The position numbers and the translations under genes were made by a program. DNA of 64,000 bases, taken from assembly GCF_900156735.1 (NCBI RefSeq), contig NZ_FTOL01000001.1, forward strand, positions 682,001 through 746,000, in the 5' to 3' direction. Of this stretch, positions 41,997 to 51,263 are shown piece by piece. The notes below the pieces were generated by a model. That model searched no databases and was not told the DNA's origin. It worked only from the letters and a program-made list of their open reading frames with translations. Position 1 is the first letter of the stretch; the number at the start of each line of letters is the position of its first letter. The DNA comes from Chryseobacterium ureilyticum (GTDB taxonomy: Bacteria > Bacteroidota > Bacteroidia > Flavobacteriales > Weeksellaceae).

Positions 41997-44324
41997 ATGA
42001 AAAAACTAATCGTCCTTGCTGCCTTAGCACTTTCACCCGTATTTTCGGCTCAGGAAATGGTAGACAAGCCCGTGCAGTCGTATCAGACGGCTCAGTATCA
42101 GGCAAAAAAGAAAGCCTTTGTAGACAATCTTTTATCTAAAATGACCTTGGATGAGAAAATCGGTCAGTTGAACCTTCCCACTTCCGGAGACTTTACAACC
42201 GGGATGGCTCAGAGTTCAGATATCGGAAAGAAAGTAGAGCAGGGATTAGTAGGAGGACTGTTTAATATCAAAGGAGCAGATAAAATTAAAGCGGTTCAGA
42301 AAGTAGCCGTTGAAAAAAGCCGCCTTAAAATCCCAATGATCTTCGGAATGGATGTGATCCACGGTTACGAAACCACTTTCCCGATTCCATTAGGATTAGC
42401 CGCGTCATGGGATATGAATCTCGTACAGCAATCCGCAAAAGTAGCCGCAAGAGAAGCTGCTTCAGACGGAATCAACTGGACATTTTCGCCAATGGTAGAT
42501 ATTTCCCGCGAACCAAGATGGGGTAGAGTTTCCGAAGGATCAGGGGAAGACCCGTTCCTGGGAAGCGAAATCTCCAAAAACATGGTGTACGGTTATCAAG
42601 GGAAAGATCTGGCTAACGGAACCAATATTTTAGCTTGTGTAAAGCATTTTGCATTATACGGAGCAGGCGAGTCCGGAAGAGATTACAACACAGTTGATAT
42701 GAGCCACGTGAGAATGTTCAACGAATATTTTCCACCTTATAAAGCAGCTGTAGATGCCGGAGTTGCTTCAGTAATGGCTTCCTTCAATGAAGTAGACGGA
42801 GTTCCAGCCACTGGAAACAGATGGCTTCAGACAGAAGTGTTGAGAAACCAATGGAAATTTAAAGGTTTTGTGGTAACAGACTATACCGGAATTAATGAAA
42901 TGGTTGATCACGGAATGGGAGATCTTCAGCAGGTTTCAGCTTTAGCCTTAAAAGCAGGAGTTGATATGGATATGGTAGGAGAAGGATTCTTAACCACATT
43001 AAAAAAATCTCTATCCGAAGGAAAAGTTACGCAGGCAGAAATTGATATGGCTGCAAAAAGAATCCTTGAAGCAAAATACGACCTTGGATTATTCGACAAT
43101 CCTTACAAACATGGAGATGCAAAGTTGGCAGCAAAAGAAGTTTACAACTTAGAAAACAGAAATATTGCAAGAAACGTTGCTGCACAGTCGATGGTTTTAA
43201 TGAAAAATGAAAACCAGGTTTTACCTTTGAAAAAATCAGGAACAGTTGCTGTGATCGGTCCATTGGTAAATAACTCTATGAATATGGCAGGAACCTGGAG
43301 TGTTGCAACAAAACATGCCGTTTCTGTTAATTTAATGCAGGGACTTCAGGCAAACTACGGAAAAGAAGTAAAATTTCTTTCTGCAAAAGGAGCCAACATC
43401 GATTATGATGCAAAATTGGAAGAAATCTACGCAGCTCACGGAAAGAAAACAGACAGAGACAGCCGTTCAAAAGAAGAATTATTAAAAGAAGCCGTTGACG
43501 TTGCTAATAAAGCAGATGTGATCGTTCTTGCTATCGGAGAATCAGCAGAAATGAGTGGTGAATCTTCTTCAAGATCAGAAATTACCATTCCCCAATCTCA
43601 GGTAGACCTTTTGAACGAATTGAAGAAAACAGGAAAACCAATCGCCATGATCCTATTCACAGGACGTCCGTTAGCTTTAACGAATGTAAAAGATACTCCG
43701 GATGCAATCCTTAATGCATGGTTCCCGGGATCTGAAGCAGGAAATGCAATGGCAGACGTTCTTTTTGGAAAAGTAAACCCATCAGGAAAACTTCCAATGA
43801 CCTTTCCTAGAAGCTTAGGACAGATTCCAATTTATTATAACGCTAAAAATACAGGTCGTCCTTTAGATCAGAAATTGACGGATAAATGTGAATACCAAAG
43901 ATTCCGCTCCAATTATATGGATGAATGTAATACACCTTTATACGCTTTTGGATACGGATTGAGCTATACCAAATTTAATTATTCAGATATCAGTATTTCC
44001 AATGCAAGCCCAAAAGGAGATCAAACCATTCAAGCATCAGTTACTATTACTAATACCGGAAACTATGATGGAGCAGAAGTCGCTCAGTTATACATTCGTG
44101 ATATGGTAGGGAGTATCACAAGACCTGTAAAAGAATTAAAAGGGTTCCAGAAAATATTTTTGAAAAAAGGAGAATCGAGAAAAGTAACCTTCGATATCAC
44201 CCCGGAAAACCTGAAATTCTATAACGGAGATCTTAAATACGACTGGGAATCAGGAGAGTTTGATATCATGATCGGAACCAGCTCAGATAACGTGAAACGT
44301 TCAAAAATTACATGGACAAAGTAA
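41997..44324 (+). CDS. bglX: GH3 beta-glucosidase (BglX type)
   Basis: A 775-residue exported GH3 enzyme with a signal peptide (ALALSPVFSAQ). The N-terminal TIM barrel has IPMIFGMDVIHGYETTFPIPL and the nucleophile Asp295 in GFVVTDYTG; the second domain has the acid/base segment ESAEMSGESSSRSEI; a fibronectin III-like domain closes the protein (SVTITNTGNYDGAEVAQLYI). It would release glucose from beta-gluco-oligosaccharides, here probably beta-1,2-linked (sophorose series) by context. Length and domain order are those of BglX. Confidence 0.94.
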   Translation: MKKLIVLAALALSPVFSAQEMVDKPVQSYQTAQYQAKKKAFVDNLLSKMTLDEKIGQLNLPTSGDFTTGMAQSSDIGKKVEQGLVGGLFNIKGADKIKAVQKVAVEKSRLKIPMIFGMDVIHGYETTFPIPLGLAASWDMNLVQQSAKVAAREAASDGINWTFSPMVDISREPRWGRVSEGSGEDPFLGSEISKNMVYGYQGKDLANGTNILACVKHFALYGAGESGRDYNTVDMSHVRMFNEYFPPYKAAVDAGVASVMASFNEVDGVPATGNRWLQTEVLRNQWKFKGFVVTDYTGINEMVDHGMGDLQQVSALALKAGVDMDMVGEGFLTTLKKSLSEGKVTQAEIDMAAKRILEAKYDLGLFDNPYKHGDAKLAAKEVYNLENRNIARNVAAQSMVLMKNENQVLPLKKSGTVAVIGPLVNNSMNMAGTWSVATKHAVSVNLMQGLQANYGKEVKFLSAKGANIDYDAKLEEIYAAHGKKTDRDSRSKEELLKEAVDVANKADVIVLAIGESAEMSGESSSRSEITIPQSQVDLLNELKKTGKPIAMILFTGRPLALTNVKDTPDAILNAWFPGSEAGNAMADVLFGKVNPSGKLPMTFPRSLGQIPIYYNAKNTGRPLDQKLTDKCEYQRFRSNYMDECNTPLYAFGYGLSYTKFNYSDISISNASPKGDQTIQASVTITNTGNYDGAEVAQLYIRDMVGSITRPVKELKGFQKIFLKKGESRKVTFDITPENLKFYNGDLKYDWESGEFDIMIGTSSDNVKRSKITWTK

Positions 44325-44417
44325 GAACGTAAGATAATTTTTCACAGGAATGTGTATTTTGCTTTTTTGGCATGATTTTTAATAATATCCAGCTTAATTA
44401 ATATTATACAAAAAAGC

Positions 44418-44807
44418 ATGAAAAAAACGATTTTATTGAGCGCAATGTTCCTTGGTACTTTAGCATTCGCACAGCAAACACCAGTATTAGGTGGCGATAA
44501 AGATGCTCACGGATGTATCGGTTCAGCAGGATATACCTATTCACAGATCAAGAAAAACTGTGTAAGAACTTTTGAAGAGAAAATTAAGTTAAAAGAAGTA
44601 GCTACAAATGGCGACTATATTGCAGCTGTTATTTTCAGTAAAGACAAGAAAAAAGCTGAGGTTTTCGTAAAAGATGCTGAAGGAGGAAGCGTAATTCTTA
44701 CCAGACCAGGAAAAGCAAAAGCTTGGAAAAAAGATGGTTATGTATTGACTCCTTACAAAAAAAGCGGTTATCAGCTTAAAAAGGACAATGTTGTGATCTA
44801 TCAATAA
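44418..44807 (+). CDS. Small secreted protein of unknown function
   Basis: A 129-residue exported protein with a signal peptide (LSAMFLGTLAFAQ). The mature part opens with DAHGCIGSAGYTYSQIKKNCV, a two-Cys segment, then charged strand-like stretches rich in Lys. No family is recognised with confidence. It lies after the GH3 gene without clear link and has its own hairpin terminator. Confidence 0.75.
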   Translation: MKKTILLSAMFLGTLAFAQQTPVLGGDKDAHGCIGSAGYTYSQIKKNCVRTFEEKIKLKEVATNGDYIAAVIFSKDKKKAEVFVKDAEGGSVILTRPGKAKAWKKDGYVLTPYKKSGYQLKKDNVVIYQ

Positions 44808-44828
44808 AATCCGGTTTACAAAAAAAAT

Positions 44829-44853
44829 AAAGTTACTCGAAAGGGTGACTTTT
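44829..44853 (+). terminator. Candidate terminator
   Basis: AAAGTTAC pairs with GTGACTTT (one G-T) around an eight-base loop, then a T-rich run. Confidence 0.6.
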
Positions 44854-45216
44854 CTTATTTTCAGGAGCTTCATCCCGCTATCCACTCATACTCCTCGCGC
44901 CAAATTTTCCCACTCCAAAACCTTCAAGCCTTCCAATCTGTGCTGTGGGGTAACCGTTTCTATCGGGGCTAGGTTATTATCTCTTTTTTTGATTTTCAGA
45001 TCAATTTAAAAATATTCTTAATGGTTTAAAATACGTCGAGATCTGTCGCTGTGCTGAAGTAGCTTTGTACAATAGATAAGGGTGATGATTGTTGAAAAAA
45101 ACTTTCTCACGTTTAGAAAAAATTTACATTAAATCAGATATGATTTTTGTGAATTAAAAAAATAAAAAAATCCCTTTCAAAAATAAAGTACGGGATTACA
45201 TTTAAACCAAAGCAAT
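44854..45216. other. Gap upstream of beta-helix gene
   Basis: About 360 bp without a supported gene. TAGCTTTG at 45060-45067 fits the -7 consensus and may start the beta-helix transcript with a leader near 145 bp. A T-run near 44990 and a short GC-richer patch near 44890-44970 have no clear meaning. Confidence 0.4.
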
Positions 45217-47166
45217 ATGAAAAATCAATTTTTAATTAAGGACACAATGAATGCTATGTATAACATGTGTTCATGTGACTTACATGATTTACAAACTGGA
45301 GTTTATGCAGGGGTAAAGTTATTGGGATATTACCGCAAAGGGGATACGCCAGCTCCGATTGTTTATTATGTATCTCCAATGGAAACCAGACCGGATGATG
45401 GAGGAAGTATCATTCATGTCGGTACAATAAAGTTGGTACACACTTTTAAGAACTCCGTAGATGTGAAATATTACGGTGTTTTCTCTGATTTGGATGCTAA
45501 CGATACAACAATTAGAATTAATAAAGCGATTAAAGGGTCTTGTCCTCAAATCTTTATTGGTGATGGTGATTATAGAATTGTTGGTGATGATTCTAGTACC
45601 TCAGTAACAGATTTTTTACGTGATGCCGGAGGAATTGAGATGCAGGATAATAAAATGTTGGTTATGTCTGATAATTGTTATTTAATTCAAAGACCTACAA
45701 ATAAGCAACAATATAACGTCATTCGTGCGTATAATAAAAAGAATGTTTTTATAACAGGTGGTAATATCACAGGAGACAGAGATACTCATACAGGAGTCGG
45801 TGGTGAATGGGGGTATGGAATAGCTGTTTCCGGAGGAAGTAACATCTCTTTAAAGAACATTAAAATTAAGGACTGCTGGGGTGATGGATTAAATATTCAG
45901 CATTATTATGATAAAAATAATGTACTACACTTATTAGATGGATTGACCGCGGATAAAATTATTTCATCCAATAACAGAAGACAGGGAATGTCTATTGAAG
46001 CAGGAGAAAACCTTTATTTCACAAATTGCGCATTTAATAATAGCAATGGAACTGCACCTGAATGCGGAGTAGATATAGAACCTTTGGATTCTGGATCCAT
46101 CGTGAGAAATGTTTTATTCGATAATTGTGAATTTCTAAATAACAACCATGCCGGATTACTGGCAGGAGGTAGTGCAAATGTGTCACATGTAACAATTCAA
46201 AATTCAAAAGCGTATGGTAATAAAATTCCATCAGAAAGTGGGGGACAGATCAGTTCATATAGGGAAAATAATGATATTATTATTAAAAGTTCATTTCTTG
46301 AGGGGAATGCAGAAAGCTTATATGGAGTATCACTTTTTAACTCTCCCAATTCACAAATAATTGGTAATACTTTCAAAAACTGTATGTTCAATAACCAAGG
46401 AGTGATAGGGTCGGAAAACCTTGTTATTCGTGGCAACAATGTCCGTTTCTTTAAAGATTTTGAGGGTGCTGGTGATATTTACTATTATAATTCAGATAGG
46501 TTGCCTGATGATAATATCAACCAGGAAATATCCTATAATACGATCCTTAATGAAAATACAGGGATCAAGCTACTTTTATTCTTTAATGTGACAAAGAGTA
46601 TTATTCAAAATAATCTGATTTCCAATTATACGCTTATTGATTTGAAAGGAAAACATAATATCTTTGAATCTAATAAATTATATGACGCAAAATACCACTC
46701 TCTTACTATTAAGGAAGATTCAGATCATTCTGTAATCAGTGGAAATATTGTGAGCGGAGGTCTCGCAGAGGATCAGGGAAGTTCTTTTATTGCTGTTGGG
46801 AAGTCAGATAATTTAGTGATTACAGATAACATTATCTCCAAAAAATCTTATTATACAGGAGCTGTTAGTCCATACACGAATGCTTTTTTTATCAATTCAG
46901 CTATTGAGAATATGATTTTTAAAGGGAATGTTCCATTAGACCTGTCAAACTTTCATGCTAGTGGAACTCCATCTGACAATCAGAATACAGTTGTGCTAAA
47001 TAAAGCAACTAACGAGTATAGTGGAGCGATCAAAAGCTCAGGAGCATCGGGAGATACAGCAGTAGATGTAGGTGACAGCTATTCTAAAACCGAAGTTCAG
47101 GCAATTTTAGCTGAACTCCGAGATTTGAAATCTAAACTTAGAACAGCAAAAATATTAACGACATAA
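45217..47166 (+). CDS. Right-handed beta-helix (tailspike/pectate-lyase-like) protein
   Basis: A 649-residue protein without a signal peptide. The N-terminal 120 residues resemble the opening of phage tailspike-type proteins (GVYAGVKLLGYYRKGDTPAP, then VDVKYYGVFSDLDAND, the pectate-lyase-3 entry). The centre (about 150-600) is a parallel beta-helix with Asn ladders (NVFITGGNITGD, NISLKNIKIKDCWGDGLNI, NSQIIGNTFKNCMF). The C-terminus is a short coiled coil, SKTEVQAILAELRDLKSK, of the kind closing phage tail fibres. The lack of export signal and its shape favour a tail-fibre or contractile-injection part over a secreted lyase. No other phage genes are near. Confidence 0.8.
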   Translation: MKNQFLIKDTMNAMYNMCSCDLHDLQTGVYAGVKLLGYYRKGDTPAPIVYYVSPMETRPDDGGSIIHVGTIKLVHTFKNSVDVKYYGVFSDLDANDTTIRINKAIKGSCPQIFIGDGDYRIVGDDSSTSVTDFLRDAGGIEMQDNKMLVMSDNCYLIQRPTNKQQYNVIRAYNKKNVFITGGNITGDRDTHTGVGGEWGYGIAVSGGSNISLKNIKIKDCWGDGLNIQHYYDKNNVLHLLDGLTADKIISSNNRRQGMSIEAGENLYFTNCAFNNSNGTAPECGVDIEPLDSGSIVRNVLFDNCEFLNNNHAGLLAGGSANVSHVTIQNSKAYGNKIPSESGGQISSYRENNDIIIKSSFLEGNAESLYGVSLFNSPNSQIIGNTFKNCMFNNQGVIGSENLVIRGNNVRFFKDFEGAGDIYYYNSDRLPDDNINQEISYNTILNENTGIKLLLFFNVTKSIIQNNLISNYTLIDLKGKHNIFESNKLYDAKYHSLTIKEDSDHSVISGNIVSGGLAEDQGSSFIAVGKSDNLVITDNIISKKSYYTGAVSPYTNAFFINSAIENMIFKGNVPLDLSNFHASGTPSDNQNTVVLNKATNEYSGAIKSSGASGDTAVDVGDSYSKTEVQAILAELRDLKSKLRTAKILTT

Positions 47167-47186
47167 AAATGTGTTTCTAAATAATT

Positions 47187-47212
47187 AAACCTTGCAATAG
47201 CAGGGTTTTTCT
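47187..47212 (+). terminator. Rho-independent terminator
   Basis: AAACCTTGC pairs with GCAGGGTTT (one G-T) with a four-base loop and a T tract. Confidence 0.8.
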
Positions 47213-47336
47213 GTTTTATATCCCTTACATATTAAATAAACTTTGAATTTAAGCCGATAAAAAATGCTTAAAATTTATCCAAACAAACAACACAAAAATC
47301 ATAAAACCAAGATTTTTATCTCTCACCGAAAAACCG

Positions 47337-47344
47337 TATTTTTG
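47337..47344 (+). promoter_or_regulatory. Candidate -7 box of purB
   Basis: TATTTTTG matches TAnnTTTG, 24 bp before the ATG. A -33 TTG is not clear. Confidence 0.5.
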
Positions 47345-47368
47345 TACATCTAAAAAGTAAAAGAACGA

Positions 47369-48796
47369 ATGAATTCCTACAAAAATCCATTGGAAGAGCG
47401 CTATTCCAGTGAAGAAATGTTGTTTAATTTCTCACATAATAACAAATTCCGTACCTGGAGAAAGCTTTGGATCGCTTTAGCAGAGATCGAAAAAGACTTA
47501 GGGCTGGAAATTACAGACGAACAAATCGCTGAATTAAAGGCTAATGCTGAAAATATCGATTTCGATAAAGCAGCAGAATACGAAAAGAAATTCCGTCACG
47601 ATGTAATGGCTCACGTTCACACCTATGGAGATGTGGCGCCTTCAGCAAAAGGAATTATTCACTTGGGAGCTACTTCAGCTTTTGTAGGAGACAATACAGA
47701 CTTAATTCAGATCCGTGACGGACTTTTAATCCTGAAGAAAAAGTTGGTGAACGTAATGAAGAACTTAGCAGACTTTGCGATTCAGTACAAAGACCTTCCG
47801 ACATTAGGATTTACACACTTTCAGCCAGCTCAGTTAACAACAGTTGGAAAAAGAGCAACCCTTTGGTTACAGAGTTTAGTTCTTGATATCGAAGAATTAG
47901 ATTTCTTCCTTGAAACACTACGTTTCAGAGGAGTAAAAGGAACTACAGGAACAGCTGCAAGTTTCCTTGAGCTATTCAACGGAGATTATTCAAAAGTAAA
48001 ACACTTAGATAAAGAACTTTCAAAAAGATTTGGTTTCGAAAAAGTATTTGGAGTTTCAGGACAGACTTACGATAGAAAAATCGATGCTAAAGTTGTTGCT
48101 TTATTAGGAAATATCGCTCAATCTGCTCACAAGTTCACCAACGATTTACGTTTACTTCAAAACCTTAAGGAAATTGAAGAACCATTCGAGAAAAACCAGA
48201 TCGGTTCATCCGCAATGGCTTACAAGCGTAACCCAATGAGAAGTGAAAGAATCGGGGCATTGGCAAAATATGTAATGTCTTTAACGACGAGTTCTGCAAT
48301 GGTAGCATCTACACAATGGTTTGAAAGAACATTGGATGACTCTGCAAACAAGAGATTAACAATTCCTCAAGCTTTCTTAGCGGTTGATGCAATCTTATTG
48401 ATCTGGAACAATATTATGAACGGAATCGTAGTATATCCGAACAGAATCAATAAGCATATTGAAGAAGAACTTCCTTTCATGGCAACAGAATATATCATCA
48501 TGGAAGAAGTGAAAGCTGGTGGTGACCGTCAGGAAATTCACGAAGTAATCAGAGTTCATTCTATGGAAGCTTCCAAGAAAGTGAAAGAAGAAGGAAAAGA
48601 AAACGACCTGATCGAAAGAATCTTAAACGATGATTCTTTAAAATTAGATAAATCAAAATTAAAAGAAGTTTTAGATCCTAAGAACTTTATCGGGTTCGCG
48701 CCAATTCAGACAGAAGAATTTGTAAAGAACGAAGTGCAGCCGATTATAGACCAAAATAAAGACTTAATAGGATTAGAAGCTGATCTTAAAGTATAA
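47369..48796 (+). CDS. purB: Adenylosuccinate lyase
   Basis: A 475-residue enzyme of the fumarase/aspartase superfamily that cleaves SAICAR to AICAR and adenylosuccinate to AMP in purine synthesis. Family marks are HDVMAHVHTYGD with the catalytic-type His, HLGATSAFVGDNTDL, TLGFTHFQPAQLTTVGKR, and the signature SSAMAYKRNPMRSERI (about 280-295), which holds the catalytic Ser. Length normal. It has its own promoter and a strong terminator. purL lies 2.8 kb downstream on the same strand. Confidence 0.96.
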   Translation: MNSYKNPLEERYSSEEMLFNFSHNNKFRTWRKLWIALAEIEKDLGLEITDEQIAELKANAENIDFDKAAEYEKKFRHDVMAHVHTYGDVAPSAKGIIHLGATSAFVGDNTDLIQIRDGLLILKKKLVNVMKNLADFAIQYKDLPTLGFTHFQPAQLTTVGKRATLWLQSLVLDIEELDFFLETLRFRGVKGTTGTAASFLELFNGDYSKVKHLDKELSKRFGFEKVFGVSGQTYDRKIDAKVVALLGNIAQSAHKFTNDLRLLQNLKEIEEPFEKNQIGSSAMAYKRNPMRSERIGALAKYVMSLTTSSAMVASTQWFERTLDDSANKRLTIPQAFLAVDAILLIWNNIMNGIVVYPNRINKHIEEELPFMATEYIIMEEVKAGGDRQEIHEVIRVHSMEASKKVKEEGKENDLIERILNDDSLKLDKSKLKEVLDPKNFIGFAPIQTEEFVKNEVQPIIDQNKDLIGLEADLKV

Positions 48797-48802
48797 AACA
48801 GG

Positions 48803-48829
48803 ATGCAGCCTTTTTGGGCTGCATTTTTT
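48803..48829 (+). terminator. Rho-independent terminator of purB
   Basis: ATGCAGCC pairs exactly with GGCTGCAT around a six-base loop, then five T residues. It rules out the early in-frame TTG (48814) as start of the next gene. Confidence 0.92.
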
Positions 48830-48843
48830 ATTTTAAACCTGCC

Positions 48844-49830
48844 ATGAACAAAACCTTTTTATTGATTGCAATGATTCCCGTACTGACTTTCTCTCAGAAG
48901 AAAGACGTATTGAAGTATTTTATGTCCAAGGATTCTTTAATTGGTGTTAAGAACCAGACTGGAAAAATTATCATTCAGGCAGAATTTAAAGATTATACCG
49001 GCATCAAAGACGGAGAATTATTACAAGAAGGAATTGGCAATGAAACCATTCTCTTTGTTGGCGGGAAAAGAAATGACAAGTATGAAAAAAATACCTCTGG
49101 ATATGTTTATGACAGAAAAGGTAATTTTTTGTACAAACCTTATTTATTTGATAACGGAGCAGACTATTTTTCAGAAGGACTCAGAAGATTTGTGAAAAAT
49201 GGAAAAATAGGATTTGCAGACCGGAACGGAAAGACCATCGTTCAGCCCAATCACGACTTTGCTTCTTCTTTCAATTATGGATATGCTGTATTTTGTGATG
49301 GCTGTGACTGGGAGAAAACAGATGATGAGCATCCTGCAATCGTAGGTGGTACTTGGGGAGTGATGAATATCAAAGGAGAAACTGTTCAACCCCTTACAAA
49401 ACATTCAGAGAAAGATGTTGATATTGATGGGAAATATTATCCCTACTCATTTCAATACAACGAAAAAGAAAAAAATATTCTTAACTTCTTTGAAAAATAC
49501 AATAAGATAATTTCAGCAGTTCATTATGTCAACGTTTATAATGAAATGTCTGAAGATGAAAAAAAACTTCTTTTTGAAATTGTAGAAAGACCACAGGAAA
49601 ACTTCCCATATTATCAGATTAATACCTATGATAATAAGAAAACAAACTTAGCCGCATTTGATGACCTGAAATTTTTTGTGTCAGAAGATGGAAAAAGCGT
49701 TTTTACAATAAATTATGAAGATAAAATAATCCCTTTTGACAAATGGTTGAAAGAGGAAATCAAACAAGCAGAAGAATACCAAAAAAAACATTCTAATAAC
49801 CCGAATAAATTCAAAAATAACCTGAATTAA
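48844..49830 (+). CDS. WG-repeat secreted protein
   Basis: A 328-residue exported protein with a signal peptide (FLLIAMIPVLTFSQ). The first 190 residues hold WG-type beta repeats: GVKNQTGKIIIQAEF, GYVYDRKGNFLYKPY, KIGFADRNGKTIVQPNHDF and GTWGVMNIKGETVQP. The C-terminal third is charged and helical, ending in an Asn/Lys-rich tail. WG repeats occur in surface and effector-linked proteins of unknown role. ATG 48844 is used because an earlier start would lie within the purB terminator. The next gene follows after 5 bp. Confidence 0.82.
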   Translation: MNKTFLLIAMIPVLTFSQKKDVLKYFMSKDSLIGVKNQTGKIIIQAEFKDYTGIKDGELLQEGIGNETILFVGGKRNDKYEKNTSGYVYDRKGNFLYKPYLFDNGADYFSEGLRRFVKNGKIGFADRNGKTIVQPNHDFASSFNYGYAVFCDGCDWEKTDDEHPAIVGGTWGVMNIKGETVQPLTKHSEKDVDIDGKYYPYSFQYNEKEKNILNFFEKYNKIISAVHYVNVYNEMSEDEKKLLFEIVERPQENFPYYQINTYDNKKTNLAAFDDLKFFVSEDGKSVFTINYEDKIIPFDKWLKEEIKQAEEYQKKHSNNPNKFKNNLN

Positions 49831-49835
49831 ACTTA

Positions 49836-51263
49836 ATGAGAAAAAACATATTTGTATTTATTTTTGCCTTGGCATTTGTAAAGAACCATGCACAAAGCGA
49901 TAAAAAAGTGTACTCAATGATAGATGCTGCAGCTCAGAAAGTTGCCGCAGAATCCAAAGCATATTCCGTTTCCGTTGGAGTTATAAAAGATGGAAAAATC
50001 TATACTAAGCACTTTGGTGAAATAGACAAAGGAAAAGGAAATAAAGCAGATAATAATACTTATTTCTCTATCGCTTCCGTTACCAAGCTTTTCACTGGGC
50101 AGTTATTGGCTCAGGCAGTTCTAGAAGGGAAAATAAATCTTGATGATGATGTACGTAAATACCTTAAAGGATCTTATCCTAACTTAGAATATAACGGTGT
50201 TCCCATAAAAATAAAAAACTTAATCTCTTACGAAACAGCACTTCCAAGAAACCTTCCTATTGATGATGAATTAAGGAAAAATATGAACGATGAAACGGCA
50301 TTTCTTTACGAGAAGCTCAATAAAGGATATACCAAAGAAGACTTTAAAAAAGATCTGGCTACCGTTACATTAAATATGGAGCCAGGTAAAGAATATAAAT
50401 ACAGCAATTTAAGCCTTGAGTTAGCTGGTCTCATGCTGGAAAATATTTACGGGAAAAGCTATGAGACACTTTTAAAAGAAAATATTTTCTCAAAAGCGGA
50501 AATGAACCATACCAAACTGGAACTTGGTAAAAATGAAGCTCAAGCCAATGGATATCATGAAAGTTATCGTCTGATGCCTGTAGGACAAAGCCTTTTATGG
50601 GGTTCAGGTGGCTCGAAAACCGAATCTACAATGGGTGATATGGTGAAGTTTTTAAAAGAAGAACTTAACCCGCAAGATAAAATAGTACAGGAATCCCAAA
50701 GAAACATTAACAACAGCAAAGAAAGCTGGTATGGATATTTTTGGGATAGATACTGGATTTCTGAACATGGTAAAAGAGGATTTAAACATGGTGGATCCTA
50801 TGGAATAAATACCTTGTTTACTGTATTTCCTGAGCTGAATCTCGGAATCTGTATAATTGTGAATATCAATGGACCAGAAACATTTACTGCACTTTATAAT
50901 GGAACAGACAGTTTAGTAGCCGATATTACTTCAACCTCAGATAAAAAACAGATATACGGATATTCCGTAAAGGGAGATAAAATCGTTTTCTCTTACACAC
51001 ATCCGAAAAACCTTGATGGAAGCCTTATCAATACCGTATCTGTAGCGGGAAGTTTCAATAATTGGAATTCTGAAAATAAAGAATATCAGATGGTAAAAAA
51101 GAATAAAAACCTTTATGAATTGGAGGTTCCTGTCTCTCAATTTGAAAAAGGAAAGCCCTATTCTTTTAAATTTGTATTGAATAAAGAAGAATGGATAGGA
51201 GCTTCTAAAAATACATCCAATAATGATGGAACCAAAGATAATAATCTGACATTCGTATTATAA
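49836..51263 (+). CDS. Beta-lactamase-fold serine hydrolase with C-terminal glycogen-binding-like domain
   Basis: A 475-residue exported protein with a signal peptide (FIFALAFVKNHAQ). The class C/esterase-type serine hydrolase domain (about 30-360) has SVTK (Ser81, Lys84), YSN (Tyr189 to Asn191) and HGG in the third motif place, seen in FKHGGSYGINTLF. The last 85 residues form a separate beta domain with VSVAGSFNNWNSENKEYQM, resembling the AMPK-beta/CBM48 fold. It may be a peptidase, esterase or resistance factor; the added domain suggests sugar or wall binding. It begins 5 bp after the WG-repeat gene, so the two form a unit. Confidence 0.88.
   Translation: MRKNIFVFIFALAFVKNHAQSDKKVYSMIDAAAQKVAAESKAYSVSVGVIKDGKIYTKHFGEIDKGKGNKADNNTYFSIASVTKLFTGQLLAQAVLEGKINLDDDVRKYLKGSYPNLEYNGVPIKIKNLISYETALPRNLPIDDELRKNMNDETAFLYEKLNKGYTKEDFKKDLATVTLNMEPGKEYKYSNLSLELAGLMLENIYGKSYETLLKENIFSKAEMNHTKLELGKNEAQANGYHESYRLMPVGQSLLWGSGGSKTESTMGDMVKFLKEELNPQDKIVQESQRNINNSKESWYGYFWDRYWISEHGKRGFKHGGSYGINTLFTVFPELNLGICIIVNINGPETFTALYNGTDSLVADITSTSDKKQIYGYSVKGDKIVFSYTHPKNLDGSLINTVSVAGSFNNWNSENKEYQMVKKNKNLYELEVPVSQFEKGKPYSFKFVLNKEEWIGASKNTSNNDGTKDNNLTFVL

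Noticed and set aside
45217..47166. Beta-helix protein as an enzyme of the glucan locus
   Set aside because: It has no export signal, has its own promoter and terminator, and its C-terminus is phage-fibre-like.
48814..48843. Upstream TTG start for the WG-repeat protein
   Set aside because: It falls within the purB terminator hairpin and would spoil the signal peptide that begins at ATG 48844.
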